NCBI RefSeq assembly: GCF_000172795.2
Contig: NZ_CP020947.1
Span: 3,227,001-3,291,000, forward strand
Length of the DNA stretch: 64,000 nt
From: Rhizobium sp. CIAT894
GTDB taxonomy: Bacteria > Pseudomonadota > Alphaproteobacteria > Rhizobiales > Rhizobiaceae
Reading direction: 5' to 3'
Part shown: positions 63,087-64,000 of the stretch, in pieces
How the letters are laid out: the number at the start of each line of letters is the position of its first letter
Numbering within the stretch: the stretch's first letter is position 1
Notes under the pieces: generated by a model
Told to the model about the DNA's origin: nothing
Database searches by the model: none
Seen by the model: the letters and a program-made list of their open reading frames with translations, nothing else
Translations under genes and position numbers: made by a program

Positions 63087-63430
63087 TCGGGCCTTCTGGA
63101 AATGTGCGGGTTTATCTGGCCTGCGGAGTGACCGACATGCGGCGTGGCATTGATGGACTGTCGGCGTTGGTTGAGGCGGTCATAAAGGAGGCGCCGGGTT
63201 CTGGCGCGATCTTCGGCTTCCGCGGAAAACGCGCTGATCGGATCAAACTTTTATGGTGGGATGGCCAAGGGTTCTGCCTGTTTTACAAAATTTTGGAACG
63301 CGGATACTTTCCCTGGCCGACGGCGAAAGATGGCGTTGCGCCCCTGACGCAGGCTCAGCTTTCGATGCTTGTGGAGGGGATCGACTGGCGCCGACCTGCG
63401 TGGACTTCCGCGCCCGGTCGAACGGGTTAA
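63083..63430 (+). CDS. tnpB: IS66 TnpB (Orf2) accessory protein
   Basis: A 115-residue protein: 'VRVYLACGVTDMRRGIDGLS' at the start and 'KLLWWDGQGFCLFYKILERG' are the signature of IS66 Orf2 (PF05717). This TnpB is unrelated to the RNA-guided TnpB of IS605 elements. Complete length. Confidence 0.95.
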   Translation: MIGPSGNVRVYLACGVTDMRRGIDGLSALVEAVIKEAPGSGAIFGFRGKRADRIKLLWWDGQGFCLFYKILERGYFPWPTAKDGVAPLTQAQLSMLVEGIDWRRPAWTSAPGRTG

Positions 63431-63502
63431 AAGCTATATTTTGCAAGGACATCCGGGGCATGATGCTAGCGTTTCCGGCGCAAATCGGCTATGTATGCGG
63501 GC

Positions 63503-64000
63503 ATGGAAACAACGCCGCTGGACAGTCAGGACGAGCTATCTGTATTGCGCGCGCTCGTTGCTGAACAGGCGGGGAAACTTGAGAGCCAAGAAGCCGAAGT
63601 CTGCAAGCGCGACTCCATTATCGGGCTTCTGCGCGCGCAGCTGGAGTTGCTCCGACATCGGCAGCATGGCGCTTCTTCGGAAAAGATCGACCGGAAGATC
63701 GAGCAATTTGAACTGATGCTGGAGGAGATCGAGGCCTCCCGTGCCGAGGCTGAGATGCGCTCCGGGAAAGCTCCTTTGCCGGAGTTGGATGACGCACTAG
63801 ACAAGCCGAAGCGCAAACCATTGCCGGATGGTCTTCCAACCGAAGAGCTGGTCTATGCAGCACCCTGCAATTGTCCGACCTGTGGTGGCACATCGTTCCT
63901 GAAGGCTGCTGACAAGATGGTCCAGGTGATGGAGCACGTGCCGGCGTCCGTAAAGATTGTCCGCCATATCGAAAAGCGCATGATCTGCAGGGACTGCGAT
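63503..64000 (+). CDS. tnpC: IS66 transposase TnpC, N-terminal part (cut by window end)
   Basis: 166 residues are visible, starting 'METTPLDSQDELSVLRALVA'. There is an N-terminal coiled coil (LLRAQLELLRHRQHGASSEK), the conserved 'LPTEELVYAAPCNCPTCGG' zinc-binding block, and 'HIEKRMICRDCD' at the end. The DDE catalytic domain lies beyond the window. Confidence 0.93.
   Translation, partial: METTPLDSQDELSVLRALVAEQAGKLESQEAEVCKRDSIIGLLRAQLELLRHRQHGASSEKIDRKIEQFELMLEEIEASRAEAEMRSGKAPLPELDDALDKPKRKPLPDGLPTEELVYAAPCNCPTCGGTSFLKAADKMVQVMEHVPASVKIVRHIEKRMICRDCD

Larger units (their letters stand above)
62612..64000 (+). mobile_element. IS66-family insertion sequence, right end outside window
   Basis: Three consecutive same-strand genes in the IS66 order (tnpA-like, tnpB, tnpC). 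The left end is estimated at the GTGAGCGTCCGGTGAGCGG stretch starting about 62618, or a few bases earlier; the matching right terminal repeat is not in the window, so this boundary is approximate. The insertion lies in accessory DNA downstream of tRNA-Arg. Confidence 0.8.

Overview
The window reads as chromosomal DNA of a Rhizobium close to R. leguminosarum / R. etli. Evidence: high GC, a ChvE-GguABC sugar importer with a divergent GbpR-type LysR regulator, an IlvD/Edd dehydratase with the length and ligand spacing of the characterised R. leguminosarum L-arabinonate dehydratase, an inositol dehydrogenase, and several palindromic intergenic repeats typical of rhizobia. No species can be fixed from the sequence alone.

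Layout. 1-5.2 kb: end of xdhC, a small DUF1127-like gene, a GcvA-like LysR regulator, a small exported protein, then puuD-guaD (urate hydroxylase, guanine deaminase). 5.2-7.1 kb: a complete parDE pair and an L-lactate dehydrogenase. 7.1-11.5 kb: a lipid/envelope cluster resembling E. coli ynbA, ynbC and ynbD, without a CDP-diglyceride synthase. 11.6-15.2 kb: an envelope-stress operon (PspA, YqiJ-like OB-fold membrane protein, flotillin) whose PspA is preceded, in the same reading frame, by the N-terminal half of a TnpB-like protein with no RuvC nuclease part. 15.2-18.6 kb: a tightly overlapping operon puuE-uraD-(HepT-like)-allA-uraH-phosphoesterase. Together with xdhC, guaD and puuD it covers guanine to allantoate plus a ureidoglycolate step. 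18.7-25.4 kb: a DUF1045 2H-fold protein, an FAD oxidoreductase and mnmD whose start codons overlap head to head, a second parD with a broken parE, and a large PAS hybrid histidine kinase. 25.7-37.8 kb: exported and hypothetical proteins, an AlkD-like HEAT protein, an RhlE-type helicase, an AraC/MFS pair, an EamA exporter and a cpATP-grasp / alpha-E / transglutaminase operon.

37.9-47.5 kb is a non-phosphorylative L-arabinose locus. ChvE-GguAB would import sugar, and GguC/AraD1, an aldehyde dehydrogenase and L-arabinonate dehydratase would convert it to 2-oxoglutarate. GbpR is divergent, and GC-rich stem-loops sit in four of the five intergenic junctions. 47.6-49.6 kb holds a J-domain-like protein, a small membrane protein and idhA. 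49.6-50.5 kb is a nest of repeats. 50.5-55.4 kb is a xylose-type ABC operon with a divergent ROK repressor and a perfect 19-bp palindrome between them.

From tRNA-Arg(CCG) at 55.68 kb to the end the character changes: small hypothetical genes, a stand-alone LigD-type DNA ligase, an SRAP/YedK protein encoded inside a longer in-frame ORF, a nuclease fragment and an IS66 element that runs off the end. This looks like accessory DNA adjacent to a tRNA gene, although no integrase is visible. The most unusual item is the RuvC-less TnpB-like domain joined to PspA in a flotillin operon. Next are a HepT fold without catalytic residues inside the urate operon and the SRAP gene with a nested start.
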